In this document: positions 51,681 through 60,537 of the stretch, piece by piece
Layout of the letters: every line of letters begins with the position of its first letter
Numbering within the stretch: position 1 is the stretch's first letter
Source of the DNA: Phaeobacter porticola
GTDB taxonomy: Bacteria > Pseudomonadota > Alphaproteobacteria > Rhodobacterales > Rhodobacteraceae
Assembly: GCF_001888185.1 (NCBI RefSeq)
Contig: NZ_CP016364.1
Location: 62,001-126,000, forward strand
DNA length: 64,000 bases
Direction of reading: 5' to 3'
Program-made: the position numbers and the translations under genes
Notes under the pieces: generated by a model
Told to the model about the DNA's origin: nothing
Databases searched by the model: none
The model's input: the letters and a program-made list of their open reading frames with translations, nothing else

Positions 51681-54494
51681 TCAGTGTGCTTCCGCCCAGT
51701 TGCGACCTTGGCCTGCATCAACGACAAGTTTGACGTCCAGATGGACAGCCGGATCTGCTGCGGTTTCCATCACGCGGCGCGCCGTTTCGATGGTGTCGTC
51801 GACTGAACCCTCCGGCACTTCGAACAGCAATTCATCGTGGACTTGTAACAGCATCCGGGCAGGTAGATGCGCGATGGCGTCAGGCATGCGGATCATCGCG
51901 CGGCGGATCACGTCGGCAGCGGTGCCTTGAATCGGGGCGTTTATGGCTGCGCGTTTGGCAAAGCCTGCGCGCGGCCCCTTGGCGGCGATTTCCGGTGTGT
52001 GGATCTTGCGCCCGAAGAGCGTCTGGACATGACCGTGTTCTTTTGCAAATGCGACAGTGTCGTCCATGTAGCGGCGGATGCCGGGGAAACGCTCAAAATA
52101 GCGGTCAATAAATCCCTGTGCCTCGGCACGAGGGATGCGGAGATTGCGGGCTAGACCAAAACCGGAGATTCCATAGATCACCCCAAAGTTGATAGCTTTG
52201 GCCTGACGGCGGATGTCTGGTGTCATTTCATCCAGCGGTACGTTGAACATCTCAGAGGCGGTCAATGCGTGGATGTCCTGACCTTCGGCAAAGGCCTGTT
52301 TCAGCGTATCTATTCCGGCGACATGGGCGAGGATGCGCAATTCGATCTGGCTGTAGTCCAGCGACAGCAGCACGTTGCCATCCTCGGGCACAAAAGCCTC
52401 GCGGATGCGGCGCCCTTCTTCTGAGCGGACAGGGATGTTTTGCAGGTTCGGATCGGTCGAGGCGAGCCGCCCGGTGTTCGCGCCGGTCTGTACATAAGAG
52501 GTATGAACACGCCCGGTTTCCGCATTGATATGGTCCTGCAAGGCATCTGTATAAGTCGATTTCAGCTTGCTCAGCTGGCGCCAATCCAACACCAGCCCCG
52601 GCAAGCTGTGTTCGGTCGCAAGATCTTCCAGAATGTCGGCGCCGGTGGCATAGGCCCCCGTCTTGCCTTTTTTGCCACCTTCAAGACCTAGTTTGTCGAA
52701 GAGGATCTCGCCAAGTTGCTTTGGCGAGCCAACATTGAAGGTCTGGCCTGCTTGTTCATGAATCTCGGCCTCAAGCCCCGCCATCTTTTGGGAAAAGGCG
52801 TTAGACATGCGTGAGAGTGTATCGCGGTCGACCTTGATGCCTTCGCGTTCCATCCGGGCGAGCACTGGTACAAGGGGGCGTTCCAACGTCTCATATACCG
52901 TGGTGACACCGGCCTGGTGCAGCTGCGGTTTGAAGAACTGCCAGAGACGCAGCGTGACATCGGCATCTTCTGCCGCGTAGGCGACGGCGTCGTCAATCGG
53001 AACACGGTCAAAGGTGATCGCAGATTTACCGGTGCCGAGGAGCGGTTTGATGGGAATCGGTGTGTGGTTCAGATAGCGCTCTGACAACGTGTCCATGCCA
53101 TGCCCGTGTTGGCCTGCGTGCATGGCGTAGGACATCAACATGGTGTCGTCGATCGGTGCCACGTCGATGCCCCGACGGGCAAAGATCTTGGCATCGTATT
53201 TCATGTTCTGCCCGATTTTGAGAATGCTGTCGTCTTCGAGCACTGGTTTCAACAAAGACAGCGCGTCATCAAGCGGCATCTGCCCCTCCGCCAGCTCGTC
53301 TGAACCAAACAGGTCATTGCTGCTGCCAGATTTGTGGGTCAGCGGAATATAGCATGCGGTGCCGGGTTCGACGCAAAGCGAGATACCGACAAGCTCGACG
53401 ACCATCTCATCAAAGCCCGTGGTTTCGGTATCCACGGCCACCCAACCGCGGTCGCGGATTTGGGCGATCCATTTGTTTAGCGCGGCAGCATCGCGGACGC
53501 ATTCGTAAGCGGTGCTGTCAAATGGCAAATCGACCACGGCAGGTGCGTTTGTAGTGGCAGCGGTGCCGACGGATGCCTCTGCGATTGCTGGGGCTTCTTT
53601 GCCAAACTGATCTGCAACCCTCTTTGACAGAGTGCGGAATTCCATCTCGGCCAAAAAGCCAAGCAACTGATCAGCCTGGGGTTCGCGCACGCCGAGATCA
53701 TCGAGGGTAAAGTTCAGATCCATATTGCAATCAAGCTGAACAAGCTGGCGTGACAGCTCAATCTGGTCTCGTTTTTCAATCAGGGTCTGGCGTCGTTTCG
53801 GCTGTTTGATTTCCTCGGCCCGGTCCAGCAGCTCATCTAGGCTGCCGTACTCGTTGATCAACAGGGCAGCGGTTTTGATCCCGATGCCGGGCGCGCCCGG
53901 AACGTTGTCGACGCTGTCGCCGGCCAGCGCCTGCACATCAACAACGCGGTCGGGACCGACACCGAATTTCTCATGCACGCCATCGCTATCAATACGCTTG
54001 TTCTTCATGGCGTCCAGCATTTCTACGCCGCCACCGACCAGCTGCATCAGATCCTTGTCAGACGAGATGATGGTGACGCGGCCCCCTGCCTCGCGGGCGC
54101 GGCAGGAAAGTGTGGCGATGATGTCATCTGCCTCAAACCCTTCTTGCTCTTTACAGGCGATATTGAACGCTTCGGTCGCGGTGCGGGTCAGTGGTATCTG
54201 CGGGCGCAGATCCTCGGGCATGGCTTCGCGATTGGCCTTGTACTGATCATAGAGATCGTTGCGGAAGGTGTGCGACCCTTTGTCGAAAATGACTGCGACA
54301 TGGGTCGGCGCGTCCGGGCCGGTATTGCCCTCGACATAGCGGTGCAGCATGTTGCAGAACCCGGCTACGGCCCCAATCGGCAATCCGTCGGATTTTCGCG
54401 TCAGCGGCGGTAGCGCATGATAGGCGCGAAAGATAAAGGCCGATCCGTCGATCAGATGCAGGTGGCAGCCGGTGCCAAATGGGGTGGTGGTCAT
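51681..54494 (-). CDS. polA: DNA polymerase I
   Basis: Fills gaps, removes RNA primers and completes excision repair. The 937-residue protein has three parts. The 5'-3' exonuclease domain (about 10-290) begins LIDGSAFIFRAYHALPP. The 3'-5' proofreading domain is intact, with VAVDTETTGFD giving its first acidic pair. The polymerase shows motif A DYSQIELRIL, motif B RRQAKAINFGVIYG and motif C VHDELLFEV. The ATG at 54494 has GGAG at eight bases; the upstream open extension to 54629 does not look like PolA. The 225-bp gap upstream (54495-54719) contains only the presumed promoter and, at its end, a short hairpin over the stop of the next gene. Confidence 0.97.
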   Translation of the reverse strand: MTTTPFGTGCHLHLIDGSAFIFRAYHALPPLTRKSDGLPIGAVAGFCNMLHRYVEGNTGPDAPTHVAVIFDKGSHTFRNDLYDQYKANREAMPEDLRPQIPLTRTATEAFNIACKEQEGFEADDIIATLSCRAREAGGRVTIISSDKDLMQLVGGGVEMLDAMKNKRIDSDGVHEKFGVGPDRVVDVQALAGDSVDNVPGAPGIGIKTAALLINEYGSLDELLDRAEEIKQPKRRQTLIEKRDQIELSRQLVQLDCNMDLNFTLDDLGVREPQADQLLGFLAEMEFRTLSKRVADQFGKEAPAIAEASVGTAATTNAPAVVDLPFDSTAYECVRDAAALNKWIAQIRDRGWVAVDTETTGFDEMVVELVGISLCVEPGTACYIPLTHKSGSSNDLFGSDELAEGQMPLDDALSLLKPVLEDDSILKIGQNMKYDAKIFARRGIDVAPIDDTMLMSYAMHAGQHGHGMDTLSERYLNHTPIPIKPLLGTGKSAITFDRVPIDDAVAYAAEDADVTLRLWQFFKPQLHQAGVTTVYETLERPLVPVLARMEREGIKVDRDTLSRMSNAFSQKMAGLEAEIHEQAGQTFNVGSPKQLGEILFDKLGLEGGKKGKTGAYATGADILEDLATEHSLPGLVLDWRQLSKLKSTYTDALQDHINAETGRVHTSYVQTGANTGRLASTDPNLQNIPVRSEEGRRIREAFVPEDGNVLLSLDYSQIELRILAHVAGIDTLKQAFAEGQDIHALTASEMFNVPLDEMTPDIRRQAKAINFGVIYGISGFGLARNLRIPRAEAQGFIDRYFERFPGIRRYMDDTVAFAKEHGHVQTLFGRKIHTPEIAAKGPRAGFAKRAAINAPIQGTAADVIRRAMIRMPDAIAHLPARMLLQVHDELLFEVPEGSVDDTIETARRVMETAADPAVHLDVKLVVDAGQGRNWAEAH

Positions 54495-54719
54495 GGCCGA
54501 TGCTCCGGGAGTTTCGCGTTGACCTCCGTTATCGGTGATCCCGCAAGCGAGAGCAATTGCCGTTTCACCCGCGTCTCGGCGCGGGCTGCCCGCTATGATC
54601 AGGCCACCGGCCGCTTGCAAGCCCTGCACGATCGCGGGCGATTGAAAGGGACAAGGGAAAAAATTGTATCAATGGTCAAACTCATGGAGCCGACTGTTGG
54701 GCACCAGCTGACAAAGGTG

Positions 54720-56783
54720 TCAGGCTGTCTTCTTCTCGGTCGGTTTGGCCTTTTTGCCTTGTACGAGGACGCGCATTTCGTCCCGCGACATTGGTTTGCC
54801 GAAGTAAAATCCCTGTACCGAGGCACAGTTTTCTAATCGCAGGAATTGTAGTTCATCCTCGACTTCGACACCTTCAGCGAGCACGGGGATGTCCAAGGCT
54901 GCACCAAGGAGGAGAGTCGAGCGGACAATCGCTGCACGCTGCGCATCCTTGTGCACGTTCTGGACGAAACTGCGGTCGATTTTGATCTTGTCGAACGGAA
55001 AGGTTTGTAGCATGGCCAGCGACGAATACCCGGTGCCGAAGTCATCCATTGCGATGCGCAGCCCCATGTTCTTGAGCTGTTGCATGACCTTCAGCGTGTG
55101 AACCTGATCGTCGATAATACTGGCTTCGGTAATTTCCAGTTCCAGCTGTTGTGCGGACAGACCCGTTTCCAGAAGAATGTCAGAGACATGTTCAACAAAT
55201 GATGGCTGCATCAGCTGCTGAGGTGCAACATTCACAGCGATATTATACTGACCGTGCCACGTGCTGGCCTCGTGGCAAGCGGTTCGCAGCACCCAGAGCC
55301 CTATCTGACGGATCAGACCGGTTTCTTCAGCGATTGGAATAAAGGTAGTCGGCGGTACGCGCCCTCTGGTCGGGTGGTTCCAGCGCAACAGGACCTCAAA
55401 CCCTACGGGTTCCAGCGACGTCAGGTCGTTTTGCAGTTGATACGCCAGTTCAAACTGATCTCCGGCTTTGCAGGCCTGCCGCAGATCGTTGACCAGTTCG
55501 AGACGTTCACGGCTGTGTTGCTCCATCTGAGCGTTGAACAAACAGATGTGGCGGTCTGCGTCGGCCTTGGCGCGATACATGGCGACATCGGATTTGTGCA
55601 GGAGATCGCGGATATCACGCCCGTCTTCTTGACTGGTGGCGACGCCGATTGCGACGCCGATGATTGCGGATGTATTGTCGAAATCAACCGGCTCCACGAT
55701 CAGCGCATGCAGGCGTTCAGCAAAGGCCATGACCTGATCAACCCTGCGGAACCCCCGCTTAAACGCAACAAATTCGTCGCCGCCGACGCGCGCAATGAAT
55801 TCGTCCTGCTCCACCGCAGCTGCAAGCCGGTCAGCGACAGTTCCAAGAACTATGTCCCCAGCCGCATGGCCGTAGAGGTCATTGATTTCTTTGAACAGAT
55901 TCAAATCCAATGTCAGCACCGCGACGCGCTCGGTTTCGTCGCGTTCCAGCAGCTCTGTCAGGCTGGCCATCTTGCGGGTCAGCGACATGCGATTCGGTAG
56001 GCCGGTTAGCGGATCATGCAGCGCGGCATGCTGCAGTTGGCCACGGGCCTCACTTTCCATATTGGTTTCAATGCTTAGCGCCGCGAAACCGATCATTAGG
56101 ATGATCGCCATTGCACCCAGGATGAGCAAGCTAAGCGTGGTGTCGGAAATCACTTCGGCTGGGACCGAATATAGCGGGCTCAGCTGTACAGTGATCGCGG
56201 ACATACCGGTGAAATGCATGGTGCAGATTGTCAGGCTCATCAGGGCCACGGAGACAAGCCAATGACGTCCTTCCGAAAACCGCGTGATATAACCGTAAGT
56301 CGCCATCCCGAACAGCGCTCCCAGTAGGATCGACGACACAAGTGGCGTCGTTTCCCAGACAATTTCACCTGGTAGTAGATAGCCCGTCATGCCGAGGTAG
56401 TGCATGGTCGAGACGCTAAGACCGAACATCGCGCCACTTGCCGCAACTCGGTAGCTGGTGGAGTGGGCGAGCGCATAAACCCCGTTGGTCATGACCATTC
56501 CCAAGACCGCAGCTCCAAGCGACAGTGCGGTTGTCAAGGGATCGTACCCATGGATGTACCCCGGATCAAAGGCCAGCATCGCAATGAAGTGAGTGGTCCA
56601 AACGGTGCCGCCGCTGATCAGGCTGGTCAGAGCCAACTGGACCAGTTTGCGGTTACCGACTGTGTGGCCAAGCCGTTGCGTCATCAGTACAGACAGACAG
56701 GACCCGATAACGCAGACAAGTGCTGCTACGGCCACAAGGCCAAGGTTGTGCTCCTGCGTGATGCATTGAACGACGCTGTACAT
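54720..56783 (-). CDS. MHYT-GGDEF-EAL bifunctional cyclic-di-GMP signalling protein
   Basis: A 687-residue membrane protein. The N-terminal MHYT sensor has seven helices and the repeats TTHFIAMLAF, TMHYLGMTG and TMHFTGMSA, thought to bind copper/gas ligands. A GGDEF diguanylate cyclase (about 245-410) has intact RVGGDEF. An EAL phosphodiesterase follows (about 420-670), with the first motif reading EVLLRW rather than EALLRW; the DDFGTGYSS loop and downstream KIDRSF are intact. Since all metal and catalytic positions around these are present, it may make and break c-di-GMP. The gene stands alone. Confidence 0.94.
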   Translation of the reverse strand: MYSVVQCITQEHNLGLVAVAALVCVIGSCLSVLMTQRLGHTVGNRKLVQLALTSLISGGTVWTTHFIAMLAFDPGYIHGYDPLTTALSLGAAVLGMVMTNGVYALAHSTSYRVAASGAMFGLSVSTMHYLGMTGYLLPGEIVWETTPLVSSILLGALFGMATYGYITRFSEGRHWLVSVALMSLTICTMHFTGMSAITVQLSPLYSVPAEVISDTTLSLLILGAMAIILMIGFAALSIETNMESEARGQLQHAALHDPLTGLPNRMSLTRKMASLTELLERDETERVAVLTLDLNLFKEINDLYGHAAGDIVLGTVADRLAAAVEQDEFIARVGGDEFVAFKRGFRRVDQVMAFAERLHALIVEPVDFDNTSAIIGVAIGVATSQEDGRDIRDLLHKSDVAMYRAKADADRHICLFNAQMEQHSRERLELVNDLRQACKAGDQFELAYQLQNDLTSLEPVGFEVLLRWNHPTRGRVPPTTFIPIAEETGLIRQIGLWVLRTACHEASTWHGQYNIAVNVAPQQLMQPSFVEHVSDILLETGLSAQQLELEITEASIIDDQVHTLKVMQQLKNMGLRIAMDDFGTGYSSLAMLQTFPFDKIKIDRSFVQNVHKDAQRAAIVRSTLLLGAALDIPVLAEGVEVEDELQFLRLENCASVQGFYFGKPMSRDEMRVLVQGKKAKPTEKKTA

Positions 56784-56924
56784 CTCAGTCTCCGGTGGCG
56801 ACAGAATTAACCTCTATGTCTTGCATGAGGATCGTAAATAAACCGCTACCACGGCCCACGTTTGCGGCCTCTAACGGCGTGCAATTGTGCTCAATTTGCG
56901 GTAAATTTCGGCTGAGCAGAACGC

Positions 56925-56953
56925 AAAAAACGCCACCATGACTGGCAGCGTTT
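56925..56953 (-). terminator. Probable terminator of the zinc-finger protein gene
   Basis: On the minus strand AACGC, a mismatched TG, CCA, the loop GTCA, TGG, TG and GCGTT are followed by TTTT. The outer and inner stems give eight pairs around an internal loop. It lies 25 bases beyond the stop of the zinc-finger gene. The rest of 56784-56977 holds no gene. Confidence 0.6.
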
Positions 56954-56977
56954 CTAGGAAGCAAAAATGTTAGATTG

Positions 56978-57160
56978 TTACGCTACAATGTCCGCAGCGT
57001 CTTTGTGTACATATCTGCAGTCGCAATAGGGGCATTCGACAAATCCGTCGGCTTCGGGGATTTGCAGGTAGACCCGTGGATGTCCCAGCGCACCTTCGCT
57101 GCCGTCGCAGGCAATGCGGTAGCTCTCCACGATCTTGGTTTCCGGCGCTTGGATGGTCAT
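56978..57160 (-). CDS. Small CHCC zinc-finger protein (NDUFS6-like)
   Basis: A 60-residue protein with one zinc site of the zf-CHCC type: C18 in [14 protein letters not shown]27, and C43/C46 in [11 protein letters not shown]. It is homologous to the C-terminal part of mitochondrial complex I subunit NDUFS6, and alphaproteobacterial versions are thought to be its ancestral form. The minus-strand ribosome site GAGGA precedes the ATG. It diverges from the ABC ATPase gene across 71 bp. A complex I role here is established-family knowledge, not shown by this sequence. Confidence 0.88.
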   Translation of the reverse strand: MTIQAPETKIVESYRIACDGSEGALGHPRVYLQIPEADGFVECPYCDCRYVHKDAADIVA

Positions 57161-57231
57161 CGCTGGCGGTCCTCTTGGTTATCAGTTAGGGGCTTTTATG
57201 AGCCAAGGGAAAACCGGGGGCAAGGGCCGCG

Positions 57232-58164
57232 ATGACAGAGGACGCAATCCGTATTGAAGGTTTGCAAAAAACCTACAAGGGCAGCCGGGCGCAACCGGCG
57301 AAACAGGCACTTAACGGGATTGATCTGAGAATCCCGCGCGGGTCAGTTTTTGGCCTGCTGGGGCCGAACGGTGCTGGAAAATCCACGATGATCAATATCC
57401 TGGCTGGTCTGGTACTCAAGACCGCCGGCAAGGTCACGATCTGGGGATTTGATCAGGATGCAAATCCGCGCCAATCGCGTGCTTCAATCGGGGTTATGCC
57501 ACAAGAGCTGAATCTTGATCCATTTTTTAGTCCACGCGGCGCGCTGGAGGTGCAGGCTGGTCTATATGGCGTGCCGAAATCCGAACGGCGCAGCGATGAA
57601 ATCCTGCGCATGGTCGGGTTGGAGGGTAAGGCCCATGCCTATGCGCGGACGTTGTCGGGGGGGATGCAGCGGCGTCTGCTGCTGGGCAAGGCGCTGGTTC
57701 ATCATCCGAATATCCTGGTGCTAGATGAACCAACGGCAGGTGTGGATATCGAATTGCGGCAGATGCTGTGGGAAAACATTCGCAAGCTGAACGCCGAAGG
57801 GATGACCATTATCCTGACCACACACTACCTCGAAGAGGCTGAGGAAATGTGTGATGAAATCGCCATTATCAATGCTGGAAACCTGGTGGCACGCGACACC
57901 ACGGCAAACCTGCTGGGTCGGTTGGATGCCAAGGCGATGGTGGTGCATCCGGCGTCACCGGTGACCGAATTGCCAACCGGAGCAGGGATCACGTCGGACC
58001 TGCGCGGTGACGGCGCGGTGATCCTGCGATATCATGGCAATGCCACCAGTGCCGAAGAGGTGCTGTCAGCGGTCCGCGCGGCTGGCATCTCTATCCGTGA
58101 CGTGAAGACCGAGGAAGCCGATCTTGAAGACGTGTTCTTGGCGTTGACCAAATCGCGCGGCTAA
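57232..58164 (+). CDS. ABC-2-type transporter ATP-binding protein (no adjacent permease)
   Basis: A single ABC ATPase of 310 residues, resembling YadG and other ABC-2 exporters. Walker A is GLLGPNGAGKST (K near residue 52), signature TLSGGMQRRL, Walker B LVLDEPTAGVD and H-loop TTHYLEEAEE. A C-terminal ~85-residue domain follows. YadG-type proteins normally pair with a membrane partner (YadH-like), but the next genes are unrelated hypotheticals on the other strand. Its permease must lie elsewhere. A role in drug, lipid or polysaccharide export cannot be chosen. Confidence 0.92.
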   Translation: MTEDAIRIEGLQKTYKGSRAQPAKQALNGIDLRIPRGSVFGLLGPNGAGKSTMINILAGLVLKTAGKVTIWGFDQDANPRQSRASIGVMPQELNLDPFFSPRGALEVQAGLYGVPKSERRSDEILRMVGLEGKAHAYARTLSGGMQRRLLLGKALVHHPNILVLDEPTAGVDIELRQMLWENIRKLNAEGMTIILTTHYLEEAEEMCDEIAIINAGNLVARDTTANLLGRLDAKAMVVHPASPVTELPTGAGITSDLRGDGAVILRYHGNATSAEEVLSAVRAAGISIRDVKTEEADLEDVFLALTKSRG

Positions 58165-58216
58165 GCGCGGCAGCCGAGGAAACGTGCGAAATGGCCCGGA
58201 TCAGAGCCTATTCCAC

Positions 58217-58244
58217 CCGTCACTGGGTCTCGACACAGTGACGG
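58217..58244. repeat. 9-bp perfect inverted repeat at the end of the hypothetical gene
   Basis: Arms CCGTCACTG (58217-58225) and CAGTGACGG (58236-58244) with a 10-base loop. It covers the last codons and stop of the minus-strand gene and lies between convergent genes. No T-run; possibly a non-canonical terminator for both. Confidence 0.35.
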
Positions 58245-58597
58245 CGAAAGGCGCGTTTCAGCATGTCCAGTTCAGCGCGTAGCAGCTCTATCTCGACTCT
58301 GAGATCATCGCCTGTCAGTTCGCCGCAGACGAGGGTGAAATCGCCCAGTTTGGAATCGCTGGCTAGGTCGTAGATGACAAAGCTCTGGACGCCGTCTGCA
58401 ATAGCTTCTGTCGGGATAGGGATCTGTAAGGCCCATTCGCCGCTGGTTTCGCTCTCGACAATTGTCACGCCAGCAACTGGGCGATCCAGATGGCGGACGT
58501 CAATTGTTGGTGCTTGACCGGTGTTGCCTGTCCCTGCAATCTGCCCTTCCCACAGTGCGTCGCGAAAACGAGTTTTGGTCAATGTCAGTTGGCTCAT
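58220..58597 (-). CDS. Hypothetical protein (roseobacter-type)
   Basis: A 125-residue protein without signal peptide or membrane segment. The N-terminal part has a beta-rich, fibronectin-like look (LTKTRFRDALWEGQI, IVESETSGEWALQIPIPTEA), and the last 30 residues form a charged coiled-coil helix (VEIELLRAELDMLKRAF). I do not recognise a named family. It follows the DUF6478-like gene by 22 bases on the same strand, so the two probably work together. The ATG at 58597 is chosen for GAGG upstream and for the compact start; the ORF upstream is not protein-like. Confidence 0.75.
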   Translation of the reverse strand: MSQLTLTKTRFRDALWEGQIAGTGNTGQAPTIDVRHLDRPVAGVTIVESETSGEWALQIPIPTEAIADGVQSFVIYDLASDSKLGDFTLVCGELTGDDLRVEIELLRAELDMLKRAFRRHCVETQ

Positions 58598-58619
58598 ATC
58601 CGGGCCTCTCGAATGCAGG

Positions 58620-59381
58620 TTACAGGCTGGCGCGGCGGCTGCGCGACAGGGTGACATCGCGCAGGGTCACCTGGTTCATTTCAGGAGCTTCAAAGATCAG
58701 CTCAAGCCAGAGCCGTTCTACCCGCTTTTCGTTCAGCTCGGCGTAGGCGAGATCGTATTCAACATGGGTCCGTTTGCTGCCCATTGGCATCTCGCGCACC
58801 AGCTGTTCGGTGTTGGGGCCGTGTTTGATATTGAGTCGGGCAAAAATCTCGATCGGGTTTTCGGTTTCCAGCGTGCAATCGACCCGCAGCAGGTGGTCTC
58901 TGCTTAATCCATCAGTCACCTCCGCAGGGAGTTCGATGACCAGGGACAGGAAAGAACCGTCAAATCGAAACACATCCAGCCGAACGCCGTAAGGCGCGAG
59001 GTCTTCGTCACGGTTGTTTCGCAACTGACGCAGGGTCAGCTCTGAGACGGTGCAGTCGTGGAACAGCTGCACCTCGTCGCCCAAGCGCGTTTTACTGGAA
59101 ACAGAAGAGGCACCGGGAACGGGCAGGGGCCCGCGCCACAGTTCTGGTCGCCAGCCCCAATCGGTGCCATGCGGGCGTGGAAAGGCGTTGGACCCGATCT
59201 GAGGAAGCGCCAACCGCCCCTCGGCGATATGGATCAGCCGGTCCAGATGAAAGCGCAGCTTTCGGGCGCGGTTGCGCTGGTCCCGCAAACGGCTGAGCGG
59301 GGCTTTGTGGGCCTGCTGTGCAAGCCGGCGCCAACGTTCCAATACGCGCGCGAATAGCAGTTTTTCGACGATCCTGCCCAT
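58620..59381 (-). CDS. DUF6478-like protein of unknown function
   Basis: A 253-residue protein seen mainly in Rhodobacteraceae. The N-terminal ~60 residues are basic and helical (RVLERWRRLAQQAHKAPLS, RNRARKLRFHLDRL). The conserved core is LPQIGSNAFPRPHGTDWGWRP, split here as QIGSNAFPRPHGTDW and WRPELWRGPL, which is recognisable from other roseobacters. The remainder is beta-rich. I choose the ATG at 59381; the only earlier start is a TTG at 59486, in a low-conservation extension. It precedes the 125-residue hypothetical. No enzymatic motif is visible. Confidence 0.75.
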   Translation of the reverse strand: MGRIVEKLLFARVLERWRRLAQQAHKAPLSRLRDQRNRARKLRFHLDRLIHIAEGRLALPQIGSNAFPRPHGTDWGWRPELWRGPLPVPGASSVSSKTRLGDEVQLFHDCTVSELTLRQLRNNRDEDLAPYGVRLDVFRFDGSFLSLVIELPAEVTDGLSRDHLLRVDCTLETENPIEIFARLNIKHGPNTEQLVREMPMGSKRTHVEYDLAYAELNEKRVERLWLELIFEAPEMNQVTLRDVTLSRSRRASL

Positions 59382-59542
59382 GGGCTCAATATCCTTGGTG
59401 CGCGATACGATAACCGGCGTGAAACCGGGAACTCGTGGCGGCCTCTTTGTTTTCTTGACCCTACCCAATGCGCGGTCCGCTGACAAATCCTCTCACGAAT
59501 GTTCGGCTAGCCCATACGTGCGGACACCGGAGAGACGGGGTG

Positions 59543-60154
59543 TCAATTTTGTCCGTTCGGTGCGGCGTCAAGATCTGCGGTAACAGAGGCCTCAAGCGTT
59601 TTGGCGGTCAGCTCATCCAGCAGCCGTGCGCCGCGCCCGCCGAGATTCCGACTGCTGCTGGGCGCATATAGCGCTACGGCAACAAGCTGGTCATTCAGCA
59701 CAAAGGCCCCGCGCCAATGTACCGGGCTGGCGCCGCGTGCGCGGTGGTCTGGCATGTTCAGCTTTACCAACGGCAACATCAGGTCATTGCGCTCCGCCAG
59801 CAATCGCGCCCCGCGTGCATTCTCGTAGATCTGAGCGCTTGTCAAAGCGGCATCACCGGTTCCCGCAGGCCCGACGGCAACAGTGATCAGGGCGCGATTT
59901 CGGCTGGAGAGATCGGAGCCGGGACGCAGGCTGGCGCAAGGCACAATAATGGCAAAGCCACCATCGGCCCGGTGACCGGTCATGCGAGCGTCGATGCAGA
60001 AGCCTTTTGGTGGAACCAGATGAATGGTGCCGCTGGCGAAGCTCATCCGGGTGATATCGTCTGGGTATTCTTCGGTGGCGTTAGCGCCCGATGATGGCGC
60101 GGTTCCAGGGGCGCAGGCCGCCAGCAGCACTGCCAAGCCAGAGGCCATGACCAT
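59543..60154 (-). CDS. Hypothetical lipoprotein
   Basis: A 203-residue protein with a lipobox LAAC in VLLAACAPG near residue 14 of the chosen start, then a low-complexity linker and a ~165-residue domain with one Cys in KGFCID and another in PCASLR. The chosen ATG (60154) lacks the positive n-region normal for lipoproteins; a GTG at 60346 (with GGCGGA upstream) or 60250 would give a longer N-terminus carrying RQSIQR before the hydrophobic stretch, so the start is uncertain. I recognise no family. The gene is divergent from the ABC/CNB gene, with 383 bp between the chosen starts and no gene seen in it. Confidence 0.7.
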   Translation of the reverse strand: MVMASGLAVLLAACAPGTAPSSGANATEEYPDDITRMSFASGTIHLVPPKGFCIDARMTGHRADGGFAIIVPCASLRPGSDLSSRNRALITVAVGPAGTGDAALTSAQIYENARGARLLAERNDLMLPLVKLNMPDHRARGASPVHWRGAFVLNDQLVAVALYAPSSSRNLGGRGARLLDELTAKTLEASVTADLDAAPNGQN

Positions 60155-60537
60155 TCGCTGTATGCTCTGACGCAGATCCGCGCGCGGAATATGCTGTGCG
60201 CCAATGCAAACGCGCTGTGCAAGGGCGATAGAAATGCAACAGGTCCACACTCGATTTAGGGTTGCGGCCCACTCGTTTTTCGCGCGTTTACCTGACTGCT
60301 TTCTATCATGAATAGATGCGATTTTTCCGTTAGTTACGGTTGTCACGGTTGTTTCCGCCTGTCTTTGTCTTGCTCCCTGCCGGGATAGTTCGGGCCTTTG
60401 GTCGGGGCAAGCACCCGATGCAAAAGTCGACAGTGTGTTGCCTTGTAATGTCAGGGTGCAGTGATTAGGCTCTTTTCGCTGTGCAGGCAGCAGGCGGCCT
60501 CACACCGGCATTTTCCGACAGGCAAAAGGAGCAGGGG
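60155..60537. promoter_or_regulatory. Divergent region ahead of the ABC/CNB gene
   Basis: 383 bp between the lipoprotein start and the ABC/CNB start. It must hold promoters in both directions. TTGCCT at 60437-60442 and a poor -10 candidate lie upstream of the ABC/CNB gene, but I cannot assign boxes with confidence. The strong ribosome site AAAGGAGCAGGGG immediately precedes 60538. Confidence 0.35.
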
